From positions 1 to 64,000 of the forward strand of contig NZ_PPCE01000006.1 of assembly GCF_002913715.1 (NCBI RefSeq): DNA of 64,000 nucleotides, given 5' to 3'. Shown in pieces: positions 18,650-27,532 of the stretch (the stretch's first letter is position 1; each line of letters starts with the position of its first letter). Source of the stretch: Campylobacter concisus (lineage in GTDB: Bacteria; Campylobacterota; Campylobacteria; Campylobacterales; Campylobacteraceae). The notes beneath the pieces were generated by a model. That model had not been told where the DNA came from. It saw only the letters and a program-made list of their open reading frames with translations, and did no database searches. The position numbers and the translations under genes are program-made.

Positions 18650-20474
18650 TGAGTTTATAAATGCCTACAAAGCGAGATATTTTAAGGTCTTTACAAATGA
18701 TTTTAAGGGCGAGCTAGCTAGACTCGTAAATGATCTAAACGATCCTAGTTTGCATATAAGCGAGCAGATAAAAGAGAGCTTAAATTTACTAATAGACACT
18801 CTAAATGAACCACCACTAATAGCTGTTATCGGTCAATTTTCAAGTGGAAAATCAACGTTTTTAAACGCACTTCTTGGTCAAGATATCTTGCCATCAGGAC
18901 TAACTCCAGTCACCGCAAAGGCTGTGAGGCTAAAATTTGCAAAGATGCCACTTCTAAGCGTGAAATTTATAAACGGCAGCGAAAGCCTGCTAGCAAGTAG
19001 CGATCTAGCCGAGCTAAATAAGTTAGGCGAGCAGATTTCTGGTATGACGCTTTATGCGCCAAGTGAAATTTTAAAAGAGATAAATTTCATCGACACTCCT
19101 GGCCTAAACTCGCTAAGAGATGCTGACACAAAAGAGACAAAAAATACGCTAAAAAAGGTTAGCGGCGCAATATGGCTAAGCCTTGCGAACAACGCCGCAA
19201 AGGCAAGCGAGCTTGAAAGTATCAAAGAAATTTTAAAAGCAAATGATCTAAAAGCGATCTGCCTAATCAACCAAAAAGACAAGCTAAGCGAGGAGGAGCT
19301 TAAAAGTTTGCTAAAGCACGCTAGGCAAACTTATGGCGAGCTTTTTGAAGATATCATCACTATCTCATCAAAGCAAGCACTCCTTGGCATCACAAATAAT
19401 GACAAAAGCCTACTTGAAGCTTCAAATTTTAACGAAGCTCTAAAGGCTATTAAAGAGTGCTTTTTAGACAAGAGCTTTAAAGAAAATTTCATAAAAGTAA
19501 GGGCAAAAAAGATCGTAAAACTCCTAACCAACGAGCAAGAAAAACATCTAGAAATTTATGATAATGCACGGTTTATTTTAGATGAATTTAGTGGCTCATT
19601 AGATGAGAGGCTAGAGGCGATAAAAGAGGAGTTTAAACCAAAGATCGCTTTAAGATATAGTCAAATGAGTGAAGTTATAAAACTTGCTGCCGATGAGGTA
19701 TTTAAGCTACTTAAGCCATTTTCAAAGACAAAATTTAACGCTTCAAAGACACTTTTAAATAAAGAAATTTACAAGCGTGAAAATTTTGAGGTAATAAGTC
19801 TTGATAGCGACGAAGTCTTTTCAAAACTTATCTACGAAGATGTAGTTTTTAATAAATTTTTTAAACGCTACAAAAAAGATCTAAAAGAGCTAGAAAATGC
19901 AATAACCTCAGCATTTAATGAGCTTTATAAAAATTTAGAGGATAAATTTTTAATATATAAATCTCGCTATGAAAATTACGCTAGCTTTGATGATCAAGTC
20001 TTGGCTTATGAAACAAAATCCATAAACACCTATGCCGGACGGACATATGAAAATTTTTTAAGAGAGTATGAAACTGCCAAATTTAAGGCTATACAAAAGG
20101 TCTCTTTGTTTTTTGAAAAGCTTGATATAAAGCTAGCCTCAAACTATGAAAACGCACTCAAACTCGCGGTTTATTTTATAAAACAAAAGATAGAAAAGAC
20201 TCTAGAGTCGCACCTACAGATGAATACGCCACTTTATATCCCAAGTGCAAAAGACGTCTATGAGCGTATGCTTGATGCGTTTAGCCTTTATGAGTTTGAA
20301 GCTTTAATGTGCTCAAATAGCTCGTTTTTAAATAAAATTTTGCTTGATATAAAGAGCGATTTTAATGAAATTTATACTTTAAAAATAGCAATGCTTGATG
20401 GCTTAAAAGCAAGAGTTAAAGAGCAAATTTCAAAGATTGAAGAGATTTGTGAAAACTCATTGCTATTAAGATAA
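18642..20474 (+). CDS. Dynamin-like GTPase 2 (DLP2-type)
   Basis: Partner of the preceding gene, 610 aa. The GTPase domain is nearer the N-terminus, with P-loop IGQFSSGKSTFLNALLGQ near residue 64, a TPVTAKA switch-I threonine, G3 DTPGLNS near 151 and G4 NQKDK near 210. A mostly helical stalk runs from about 290 to the end. Its short N-terminus compared with DLP1 suits the asymmetric pair. Expected to act at the inner membrane in remodelling or division. A hairpin with a T-rich tail ends the unit. Confidence 0.88.
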   Translation: MFNEFINAYKARYFKVFTNDFKGELARLVNDLNDPSLHISEQIKESLNLLIDTLNEPPLIAVIGQFSSGKSTFLNALLGQDILPSGLTPVTAKAVRLKFAKMPLLSVKFINGSESLLASSDLAELNKLGEQISGMTLYAPSEILKEINFIDTPGLNSLRDADTKETKNTLKKVSGAIWLSLANNAAKASELESIKEILKANDLKAICLINQKDKLSEEELKSLLKHARQTYGELFEDIITISSKQALLGITNNDKSLLEASNFNEALKAIKECFLDKSFKENFIKVRAKKIVKLLTNEQEKHLEIYDNARFILDEFSGSLDERLEAIKEEFKPKIALRYSQMSEVIKLAADEVFKLLKPFSKTKFNASKTLLNKEIYKRENFEVISLDSDEVFSKLIYEDVVFNKFFKRYKKDLKELENAITSAFNELYKNLEDKFLIYKSRYENYASFDDQVLAYETKSINTYAGRTYENFLREYETAKFKAIQKVSLFFEKLDIKLASNYENALKLAVYFIKQKIEKTLESHLQMNTPLYIPSAKDVYERMLDAFSLYEFEALMCSNSSFLNKILLDIKSDFNEIYTLKIAMLDGLKARVKEQISKIEEICENSLLLR

Positions 20475-20496
20475 ATAAAATTTTTAAAACTTAGAA

Positions 20497-20514
20497 CTAT
20501 CCATTTAAGGATAG
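20497..20514 (+). terminator. Terminator after the dynamin-like pair
   Basis: CTATCC-ATTTAA-GGATAG, a 6-bp stem, followed by CTTTTATTTTA, 22 nt after the stop codon. It also separates the convergent torA-like gene. Confidence 0.7.
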
Positions 20515-20522
20515 CTTTTATT

Positions 20523-22976
20523 TTATGCGTGCATTACGCCGATCTTTGGTGCGTCAAATGCAGTTACACGTTTTGGCACTCCTTTAAATTTCTCGACATT
20601 CACAAGGCTTGTGTGAGCGGTGTTGCTCTGGCTCATCTTGCTTGATGGCACGTCTTTTGTGAGCACATTTAAATTTCCGTGCAAGCAAAGGCTCTTTTCG
20701 CCCGGTTTTTCAGGGTCATACCACGCACCTTCGCTTACTATTACGACATTTTGTGGCACATCCTCAGTCACAAAGGCACCGCACAAAATTTCGCCCCTAT
20801 CATTAAACACACGCACCACGTCGCCCATCTTTATTCCTCTAGCCTCGGCTGTTTTTGGATTTATAAGCACTGGCTCGCGCTCTGTGATCTCATTAAAGTT
20901 GCGAAGTACAGAGTTATTTAGCTGCGAGTGAAGTCTAAATTTAGAGTGCGCACCGCTGATTGCGATAGGATACTTTTTATTTTTTGCGCCCAGCCACTCA
21001 AATGGCTCAAGCCAAGCTGCATGCGGTGGGCAGTCATCATAGCCAAAGCCAGCGACCGTTTCAGAGTAAATTTCTATCTTGCCAGATGGTGTTTTTAGCG
21101 GATTTGCCACTGGATCGTCGCGGAATTTCTTGTAGTTTGTAAAGTAGCGTTTTTTCTCATCGATCTTGTCAAATCTAAAGTATCCCTTCTCCCAAAATTC
21201 CTCAAAGCTAGGCATGCTCTCATACCCAAGCTCGGTAGCCTTTTTAACGGCATCTTCATATATTGTCTTAACCCACTCTAGCTCGCTTTTGTCCTCGCTA
21301 AATGCCTCTTCCCTGCCCCACTCTTTGGCAATCAGCCTTGCAATCTCGAAGTCACTCTTGCTCTCGCCAAATGGCTTAACTAGTGGCTTCATCGCAAATA
21401 GATACTCGCTCGTTGAGTTTGCCATCTCGATGTCTGTTCGCTCGTACTCAAGCGCAGCTGGCAAGACGATGTCGCTAAATTTAGCCGTGCTCGTCCAAAA
21501 CGGCTCGCAAGTGATGATAGCATTAACGTTTCGCATAGCTTTTATCGCTCTATTTGCGTCAGGATGCCTTGTGAAAGTCGATCCATTTGCGTTAAACATC
21601 ACTCTAATCTTTGGCAGTTTATAGCTCTTGCCATTTCTTGTTATCTCCTTGCCTGGCTCAAGTAGTGCGTCTATTAGCCTTGAGTTTGGCATGTCATAGC
21701 CCTTTGTCTTTGGTACCAGTCCGCTATCAATAAATTTTTGAGGCACCTTTATCTCAAACGCCGCTAGTTTAGGAGCTATGAAGCTCTCATCAGCATTTTT
21801 GTGCATGCCGTCATTTGTGACAAAACCACAACCCTCTTTACCGATATGTCCAAGCATCGCATTTAGTGTCACAAGCGCCCAGTACGCCATCTCGCCGTGA
21901 TCTTGCCTTTGGATGGCGTAGCCGCTAACTATGACTGAGTCGTTTTTGACTAGATCCTCGCTAAATTTCGCCAGATCTTGCTCGCTCACGCCACAAATTT
22001 TGCTTGCCCAAGCTAGGTTTTTATTGACCCCGTCTTTTGTGCCAAGCATATACTCTTTAAATTTGTCAAAGCCAACGGTGTATTTTTCTATAAATTCTTT
22101 GCTGTAAAGCCCTTTTTCAAAAAGGTAGTTGCACATACCTATCATCATCGCCGTATCGGTGCAAGGCACGACTTCAAGGTATTTTGAGTCAAAGTATTTT
22201 GCGCTATCGTTGTGATAAACATCGACGCTATAAATTTTCATCTCGCCACTTTCGCCCTTTTTTCTGATCTCGTCATAGTATTTATATGAGTTGTGAAGTG
22301 GCACGCCAATAGCGATCTTATTTGAAACGACTGGGTTTGTGCCCCAAAATACGATCGTTTTGGCATTTTTTAAGATAGCCTCCCACTTTGTTGGCGCTAG
22401 TGTTGGATCAATAAAGCCAGTGATGTGCGGCATGATGACAGTCGCTGCGCCGTATGAGTAGCCACCAAGCTCATTTACGTATCCGCCAAGCACGTTAAGT
22501 AGCCTCTTTGCGGTCTTTTGGCTGTGACCAACTTTACCAAGGCTGCCCCACTGATAAACCTGTCCATAGATCGCTTCAGCGCCGTATTTATCAAAATTTT
22601 CTTTTAAAATTTTTGCACTTAGCTTTATAGCCTCGTCCCAGCTCACACGCACAAATTCTTCTTTACCACGAAGCTCTGGCTTTGGGTTGTTTGGATTGGC
22701 TAAAAAGCTCTTTCTAACAAATGGATATTTTACTCTGCTCTCGTTTTGGATGTAGTCAATGACTGCGTTATTTAGCTCGTTTGGATAAGCATCGCCCTCA
22801 AATGGCACGGTCTCAACCACGCGCCCTGCGATAGTTCTTACATAAAATGCGCCAAATTTATTTGCGCTTAGTCCGCTTTTCTTGTCAAATAACGCTTGCT
22901 CTGCGCTTCCAAGCTCGTTTGCTTGAAGGCTAACCGCGCCTAATGCGCTTAATCTTAAAAAGTCTCGTCTTTTCAT
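20523..22976 (-). CDS. torA: TorA/BisC-type molybdopterin oxidoreductase
   Basis: Periplasmic S-/N-oxide reductase, 817 aa, with a twin-arginine leader (RRDFLRL at residues 3-9). The bis-MGD family is DMSO/TMAO reductase: S174 in GGYSYGAATVIMP aligns with the Mo-ligating serine of TorA/DorA, and the WGTNPVVSN and C-terminal NDRGEI...VIVSEGAWYDP regions are present. Substrate could be TMAO, DMSO, methionine- or biotin-sulfoxide. As I recall, C. jejuni pairs its homologue (Cj0264c) with a monoheme cytochrome; none lies next to this gene. Shine-Dalgarno GGAGAG. Confidence 0.9.
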   Translation of the reverse strand: MKRRDFLRLSALGAVSLQANELGSAEQALFDKKSGLSANKFGAFYVRTIAGRVVETVPFEGDAYPNELNNAVIDYIQNESRVKYPFVRKSFLANPNNPKPELRGKEEFVRVSWDEAIKLSAKILKENFDKYGAEAIYGQVYQWGSLGKVGHSQKTAKRLLNVLGGYVNELGGYSYGAATVIMPHITGFIDPTLAPTKWEAILKNAKTIVFWGTNPVVSNKIAIGVPLHNSYKYYDEIRKKGESGEMKIYSVDVYHNDSAKYFDSKYLEVVPCTDTAMMIGMCNYLFEKGLYSKEFIEKYTVGFDKFKEYMLGTKDGVNKNLAWASKICGVSEQDLAKFSEDLVKNDSVIVSGYAIQRQDHGEMAYWALVTLNAMLGHIGKEGCGFVTNDGMHKNADESFIAPKLAAFEIKVPQKFIDSGLVPKTKGYDMPNSRLIDALLEPGKEITRNGKSYKLPKIRVMFNANGSTFTRHPDANRAIKAMRNVNAIITCEPFWTSTAKFSDIVLPAALEYERTDIEMANSTSEYLFAMKPLVKPFGESKSDFEIARLIAKEWGREEAFSEDKSELEWVKTIYEDAVKKATELGYESMPSFEEFWEKGYFRFDKIDEKKRYFTNYKKFRDDPVANPLKTPSGKIEIYSETVAGFGYDDCPPHAAWLEPFEWLGAKNKKYPIAISGAHSKFRLHSQLNNSVLRNFNEITEREPVLINPKTAEARGIKMGDVVRVFNDRGEILCGAFVTEDVPQNVVIVSEGAWYDPEKPGEKSLCLHGNLNVLTKDVPSSKMSQSNTAHTSLVNVEKFKGVPKRVTAFDAPKIGVMHA

Positions 22977-23079
22977 TTTCTCTCCGATTTTGGTTAAATT
23001 TATTGTTTTTGGTTGGTTTTAGAAATTATAAATTTAGGGTTTTGTATCATTTCATCGTTTAAAGGCCTTGTAATGTAAT

Positions 23080-23093
23080 ACGCAAACTTGCGT
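23080..23093. promoter_or_regulatory. Small palindrome between torA and the ygiN-like gene
   Basis: ACGCAA-AC-TTGCGT, a perfect 6-bp-arm dyad in the 160-nt divergent intergenic region, 43 nt before the monooxygenase start. Location suggests an operator for one or both genes. The regulator is unknown. Confidence 0.35.
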
Positions 23094-23136
23094 CTAAATT
23101 GCGCTATTTTAGCCAAAATTTTTAAAGGATGGGCAG

Positions 23137-23430
23137 ATGATTGGATTTTATGTAAATGTAAAGTTAAAAGCTGGATGTGAGGCGAAATTTGAAGAAATTT
23201 TAAAAGAGATCGTACTAGCTTCAAGAAAAGATAAAGGCTGCATAAGCTACGAGTGCGGCATGGTTGTGGGTGGTAAAAACGAATACTGCTTTATGGAAAT
23301 TTGGGAAGATCTTACAAGCCAAAAAGAGCATATGAAAAGCGCTCATATGGTGAAAAACGCAGCTGCACTGGAGGCTTGCAAAGAGAGCCAAGAGGTAAAA
23401 ATAGTAAATTTTGTAAGCGTAAAGGAATAA
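23137..23430 (+). CDS. ABM-domain monooxygenase, YgiN-like
   Basis: A 97-aa protein formed by one antibiotic-biosynthesis-monooxygenase (dimeric ferredoxin-like) domain. It shows the N-terminal strand VNVKLKAGCEAKFEEIL, the ASRKDKGCISYECG segment and ENYxF-MEIWED equivalent EYCFMEIWED, followed by a His-rich helix (KEHMKSAHMVKN). The family includes quinol monooxygenases that act without a cofactor, and LsrG; the substrate here is unknown. Shine-Dalgarno AAAGGA, ATG start. Divergent from torA. Confidence 0.82.
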   Translation: MIGFYVNVKLKAGCEAKFEEILKEIVLASRKDKGCISYECGMVVGGKNEYCFMEIWEDLTSQKEHMKSAHMVKNAAALEACKESQEVKIVNFVSVKE

Positions 23431-23462
23431 TATTTGCTTTAAAAAGGGCAAAATCCACAAAA

Positions 23463-23684
23463 ATGAGCGAAGAAAAAATGCTTGAGATGATAAATGCGAC
23501 TGCTGATATTATATTTATGGCCGTACTTAGGGGGCGAGTGAGCTTTGAGGCTTGCAAAAAAGATAGAGAATTTATTGACTCTTTAAGAGAAGAGCTACTT
23601 GGCAAAAATCCAAATAAATTTAAAATCGCCCAAAACTCATACCAAATGATCGCCATTTTTGAAAAATATCGCAATAAAAAATAA
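23463..23684 (+). CDS. Small conserved-looking protein, unknown
   Basis: A 73-aa soluble protein, mainly helical and charged. I recognise no family. The open frame extends upstream through the monooxygenase gene, but the ATG at 23463 is the first plausible start after the 23430 stop. Shine-Dalgarno support is weak (AAGGG about 14 nt away). It may be co-transcribed with the monooxygenase 32 nt upstream. Codon use resembles its neighbours. Confidence 0.5.
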   Translation: MSEEKMLEMINATADIIFMAVLRGRVSFEACKKDREFIDSLREELLGKNPNKFKIAQNSYQMIAIFEKYRNKK

Positions 23685-23690
23685 TCCACT

Positions 23691-23716
23691 TAAAATTTAA
23701 ATCTGCTTGCCGATAT
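23691..23716 (+). promoter_or_regulatory. Sigma-28 (FliA)-like flagellar promoter
   Basis: TAAAATTT, 10 nt, GCCGATAT. Against the enterobacterial consensus TAAAGTTT-N11-GCCGATAA this matches 14 of 16 positions with a spacer one shorter, and it contains the CGATWT -10 used in Campylobacter. Predicted transcript start near 23722-23724, directly before the AAAGGA ribosome-binding site of the next gene. Confidence 0.6.
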
Positions 23717-23735
23717 TGTGTTAAAGGATTTTGAC

Positions 23736-24623
23736 ATGATAAACGCACTAAATGGATTTAATCAAAGCTTTAACTACCAAGACGCTTTTAGCAAGTACCA
23801 AGCCACAAACGCAAAATTAGACAAAGTAGAAATTCCCACCAAAACTGCGGATATCAAGCATCTACCGCTCTCTGGCTACTCATCAAATGATAAAATTTCT
23901 ATCTGGGGCAAGATAAATGGCCTTGATAGCGGAGCGAGCAAAGATGAAATCTCTAGCCTTAAAAATTTCATTGATAGTACGAAGCTTTGGCGACTAAACT
24001 CCATAATCACTAGCGAGAAAAACGGCTTTAGCGTAGATGAGTTCATCAAAAATCACAAAATGAACGTAAATAACAAAATAATCAATAATGCTTTTGGTGC
24101 TCTTTATCTAAGCCGTGAGGCTACAAATTTGCTAGACTCTGATCTAAGCATCGATGAGTTTAAAGATAAATGGCTGGAATTTACCGCCGAAAGGATACTT
24201 GGCGAGCATGCAAATGTGAAAATTTCTTTTAAAGACGGGGCTTTACATTACGAGCAAAGCTCGGATAAAAAACGTATAGAATTCTTAGGTCAGCCTATGT
24301 TGCACCGTGTGAGCTACGCTGATAAAAACAGCAAAGATGAGTTTTTAAAATTTCTAAAAACAAGCTATGAAAAGGGTGAGAGCATCGCTGATGTGCTGCA
24401 AAATATCGCCCTTACGCCAGTTAGAGAAAATGGCGATGAAGAGATGGAAGAAGAGAAATTTAAGCCTATGCAAGTTACCAAAAAGAGCGTAACTTACACA
24501 GATAAGGATATAAAACGTGAATTTTTTGAGGAATTTATCAGACGCGAGGTCGAAAATGGAGCGAGCTTTGATGATCTAGTACAAAAGCTAAACAAGCTAA
24601 AGCCAAAGGATATTCTCGCATAG
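23736..24623 (+). CDS. Unknown protein, probably flagellar-coexpressed
   Basis: A 295-aa soluble, acidic/lysine-rich protein without signal peptide or membrane segments. I recognise no family. I choose the ATG at 23736 (AAAGGA 7 nt upstream) over a GTG at 23718 that would lie inside the -10 region. The N-terminus (MINALNGFNQSFNYQDAF) is rich in Asn, Gln, Ser and Phe, like leaders of proteins exported through the flagellar apparatus; this is inference. The C-terminus is helical and charged. The adjacent sigma-28-like promoter suggests class-3 flagellar regulation, as for Fed/Cia/FspA proteins in C. jejuni. Confidence 0.7.
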   Translation: MINALNGFNQSFNYQDAFSKYQATNAKLDKVEIPTKTADIKHLPLSGYSSNDKISIWGKINGLDSGASKDEISSLKNFIDSTKLWRLNSIITSEKNGFSVDEFIKNHKMNVNNKIINNAFGALYLSREATNLLDSDLSIDEFKDKWLEFTAERILGEHANVKISFKDGALHYEQSSDKKRIEFLGQPMLHRVSYADKNSKDEFLKFLKTSYEKGESIADVLQNIALTPVRENGDEEMEEEKFKPMQVTKKSVTYTDKDIKREFFEEFIRREVENGASFDDLVQKLNKLKPKDILA

Positions 24624-24719
24624 TTTTGGCTTTAGGCTGAAATTTTAGTGGGTGACTTGGCCGCTAAATTTCTACATAGGCTTAATTTAAAGAGTTAGCC
24701 AGCTTAGCTCCATAAATTT

Positions 24720-27458
24720 CTACTTTGGATTATTTATGCTTATCACCATATTTTTCTCATCAAGATATAGCTTAGCTGCCTCTTTGATCTCGTCATTTGT
24801 GATAGCTTTTACCGCGCTTATGTACTCATCAGCCGTATAAAGTGGCGTTTTAAAAATTTTATTTGAGATGATGAGCTTTTGCCAAAACTCAGGCTTTTCA
24901 TAATCTTTTTTTATAGAAATTTCACTCTGTGCCTTAAAATCTTCCAAATGCTTTGGCAAGATCACGCCACTACTCTTGATGCTAGCTATTATCTGCTTTA
25001 TCTCAGCGATAATCTTGTCCGTGTTTGCGGGATCACAAGTAAAACTAATTAGCATATCTGAATGCTCAAAAGGATAGCGTGAGAGCTTGGCATTTAGGCT
25101 AAAGCCATATGTTTGGCCCTTATCTTCTCTGATCTTTTCTCGAAGCGCCGTTTTTAAAATTTCGCTTAATGCCCTTAACCTAATCGCTTTTTCAAAACTA
25201 TATTTCGCATCAGAATTTATGATGTTTATACCAACATCGCTTCTTTTTGAGGTCTGATACTCTCTTTTAAATGTATGCTGACCCTTGATACTTCGCACGC
25301 CATCGTCTTTAAAATTTTCAGCTTCGCCAAGCTTTGGCAAGGTGGCGATATACTTTTTAATAAGTGGTAAAAGCCTCTCTTCGTCGGTGTCGCCGATGAT
25401 TACAAAAGTATATGAGGCTGCATTTGTAAATTTATCTTTGATGATCTCTTTTAGCTCATTTAGCTTTAACGCATCGATATCAGCCGTCTCAAGTGGCGCG
25501 ACACGTTTATTGTTTTCATAAAAAAACTTGCTAAATTCGGTACTAAATTTATATTCAGGCAAATTTTGCTCTTTAGCTAGCTCATCTTTTGCTCTTTGCT
25601 TTATCCTCTCAAGCACGTTTGCATCGGCTCTTGGAGCATTAAATTCTAAATTTATAACAGCTAGCAGCGAGCTAAGATCGCTTGTGCTTGATGAGCCATA
25701 AATGCCCTGTGTGAGCGCTTCTATGCCCTTTTCATAGCTTACGATCTTTCCATTTAGTGCCTTTGAGAGCTCATAGTTATTAAATTTACCAACACCGCTT
25801 TCATTTGTGAGCGCAACGGCAAAGCTACCAAGCTTTGGATCAGCCAAATTTGATGTGCCTCCTTTGCTGACGGCTGCAAACAAAACGCTATCTTTTTTAG
25901 TGGCTAGTGGCTTAAAGATAACTTGCGAGCCATTTGACATTTTGTAGGTATAAATTCCATTTTTTTCATCAAAGCTTCTTGAGCTTATCTCTTTTGGCTC
26001 TAAATTTTCATTGCCTAGACTCTTGTCGTTATTGCTACCAGATAGGCTTGTGTTATAAGCAGGCGCCTTGGCAAAAAGCTTTAAAAACTCATCTTTGCTA
26101 AGCCTAAAGCCATCTTTGCTAAAAATTCTTACACGCTCATCAGAAATGGCCAAAATTTGCCTAAATCTATCATTAACGTCTTCTAGCGTAATCTCGTTTA
26201 ATAGCTTTAAACTAAGCTCTTTTTCATCTTCATCACTTAACACAAAGCCACCATTTTCTATCATATTTAAAATTTGTCCTGCGTAAGCGCTTGACTTTTT
26301 AGTCTTTGAGCGTTTAAATTTTGCATCTACATTTGCCACAAACGCCTTTTTCACATCTTCAAAATCATCTTTATTAAAGCCAAACTCTTTAATGCCTTTT
26401 ATAACGCCAAGCATATCTTTAAGGCTTGCGTTAAAATCGCCTCCAAGTACATTTGTTTCAAAACTATAAATTTTCTGCTTTGCTTGAAGTGTTTGAGCTA
26501 TAAAATCAGTACTTAAATTTGATGAATTATTTGCATTTTTTTGCTCATAAAGCATATTTATCAGGCTTGCGATAAGTGCATCTTTTAGATTCCTCTTTGC
26601 ATCAGCTTCATTTACAACCGGGCTAAATTTATCAAAATAGCTAAGTCTAACTAGCTCCATTCCAGTTTCATTTGAGTCATAGTTAAAAATATTTAAACCA
26701 TTTTTAAAGCTGATATTTTTTTCTGGATGAATGTAAGAATTTGTATTTTTTGCTTGGCTAAAGTTTTTTTCGATTAAGCTTTTTATCTCATTTTTATCAA
26801 AGTCGCCAACAGCGACAAAGCTCATAAATCTTGGCTGATAAAGCCTCTCGTAAAATTCTTGCATATGCTTAGCATCTACGCTTTTGATGACGTTTATATC
26901 GCCTATTGGCACTCTTTTTAGATAGATACTGTCCTCAAAAATATCTTTTGTTTGAGCCAAATAAAGCCTATATCCTGGCGTATTTCTCTGGCGCTCTTCT
27001 TCCATTATGACGCCACGCTCTTTATCAAGCTCCTTAGGATCGATTTTAACGCCATCTATCCAATTCGAAAAGACCTTAAATGTATCTTGTAAATTTTTCT
27101 CATTTACATTAATCGTTAAGACATAGCTCGTCTGATCGTAGCTCGTCTGCGCGTTTAGATCGGCTCCAAATTTCACACCAAGGCTCTCGAGCTGTTTAAT
27201 GAGCTCATTTTTGCTAAAGTCGCGGCTGCCATTAAATGCCATGTGCTCCAAAAAGTGAGCAAGACCTTGCTCGCCGTCTTTTTCATCAGTTGAACCAGAA
27301 TTTATAACAAGATAAAAAATAGCTGTTTTTTGTGGAAATTTATTCTCTTTGATATAGTATTTTAGCCCGTTTTTTAGCTCTCCATTTAACATATCTTTAT
27401 CGTTTTGAAGCGCAAAAAGACCCATTACTAGACAAAAAAGCAACAAAATTTTTCTCAT
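24720..27458 (-). CDS. M16 zinc metallopeptidase, PqqL-like
   Basis: Large two-lobed pitrilysin-family protease (912 aa) with a signal peptide (MRKILLLFCLVMGLFA), so periplasmic. The inverted zinc motif HFLEH is at H68/E71/H72, with third-ligand candidates in EEE at 153-155. The C-terminal half is the catalytically inactive M16 lobe. I use the ATG at 27458 (AAAAGGAAA upstream) instead of an upstream in-frame ATG that would bury the signal peptide. The gene follows the solute-binding protein gene on the same strand, separated by a palindrome. Substrate unknown. Confidence 0.88.
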   Translation of the reverse strand: MRKILLLFCLVMGLFALQNDKDMLNGELKNGLKYYIKENKFPQKTAIFYLVINSGSTDEKDGEQGLAHFLEHMAFNGSRDFSKNELIKQLESLGVKFGADLNAQTSYDQTSYVLTINVNEKNLQDTFKVFSNWIDGVKIDPKELDKERGVIMEEERQRNTPGYRLYLAQTKDIFEDSIYLKRVPIGDINVIKSVDAKHMQEFYERLYQPRFMSFVAVGDFDKNEIKSLIEKNFSQAKNTNSYIHPEKNISFKNGLNIFNYDSNETGMELVRLSYFDKFSPVVNEADAKRNLKDALIASLINMLYEQKNANNSSNLSTDFIAQTLQAKQKIYSFETNVLGGDFNASLKDMLGVIKGIKEFGFNKDDFEDVKKAFVANVDAKFKRSKTKKSSAYAGQILNMIENGGFVLSDEDEKELSLKLLNEITLEDVNDRFRQILAISDERVRIFSKDGFRLSKDEFLKLFAKAPAYNTSLSGSNNDKSLGNENLEPKEISSRSFDEKNGIYTYKMSNGSQVIFKPLATKKDSVLFAAVSKGGTSNLADPKLGSFAVALTNESGVGKFNNYELSKALNGKIVSYEKGIEALTQGIYGSSSTSDLSSLLAVINLEFNAPRADANVLERIKQRAKDELAKEQNLPEYKFSTEFSKFFYENNKRVAPLETADIDALKLNELKEIIKDKFTNAASYTFVIIGDTDEERLLPLIKKYIATLPKLGEAENFKDDGVRSIKGQHTFKREYQTSKRSDVGINIINSDAKYSFEKAIRLRALSEILKTALREKIREDKGQTYGFSLNAKLSRYPFEHSDMLISFTCDPANTDKIIAEIKQIIASIKSSGVILPKHLEDFKAQSEISIKKDYEKPEFWQKLIISNKIFKTPLYTADEYISAVKAITNDEIKEAAKLYLDEKNMVISINNPK

Positions 27459-27506
27459 TATTTTCCTTTTTAATTTTAATCGATAGACAAAGCAGAATTT
27501 AGCATA

Positions 27507-27526
27507 AGCCTGCAAATTTGCAGGCT
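27507..27526 (-). terminator. 20-nt palindrome after the orphan binding protein
   Basis: AGCCTGCAAATTTGCAGGCT is a perfect palindrome 7 nt past the stop codon of the binding-protein gene. It lacks a strong U tract, so it may only attenuate read-through into the M16 gene. Confidence 0.5.
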
Positions 27527-27532
27527 AGAAGA

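Noticed and set aside
23000..23224. Minus-strand 74-codon frame between torA and the ygiN-like gene
   Set aside because: It runs antisense into the monooxygenase gene, has unlike codon use and no ribosome-binding site.
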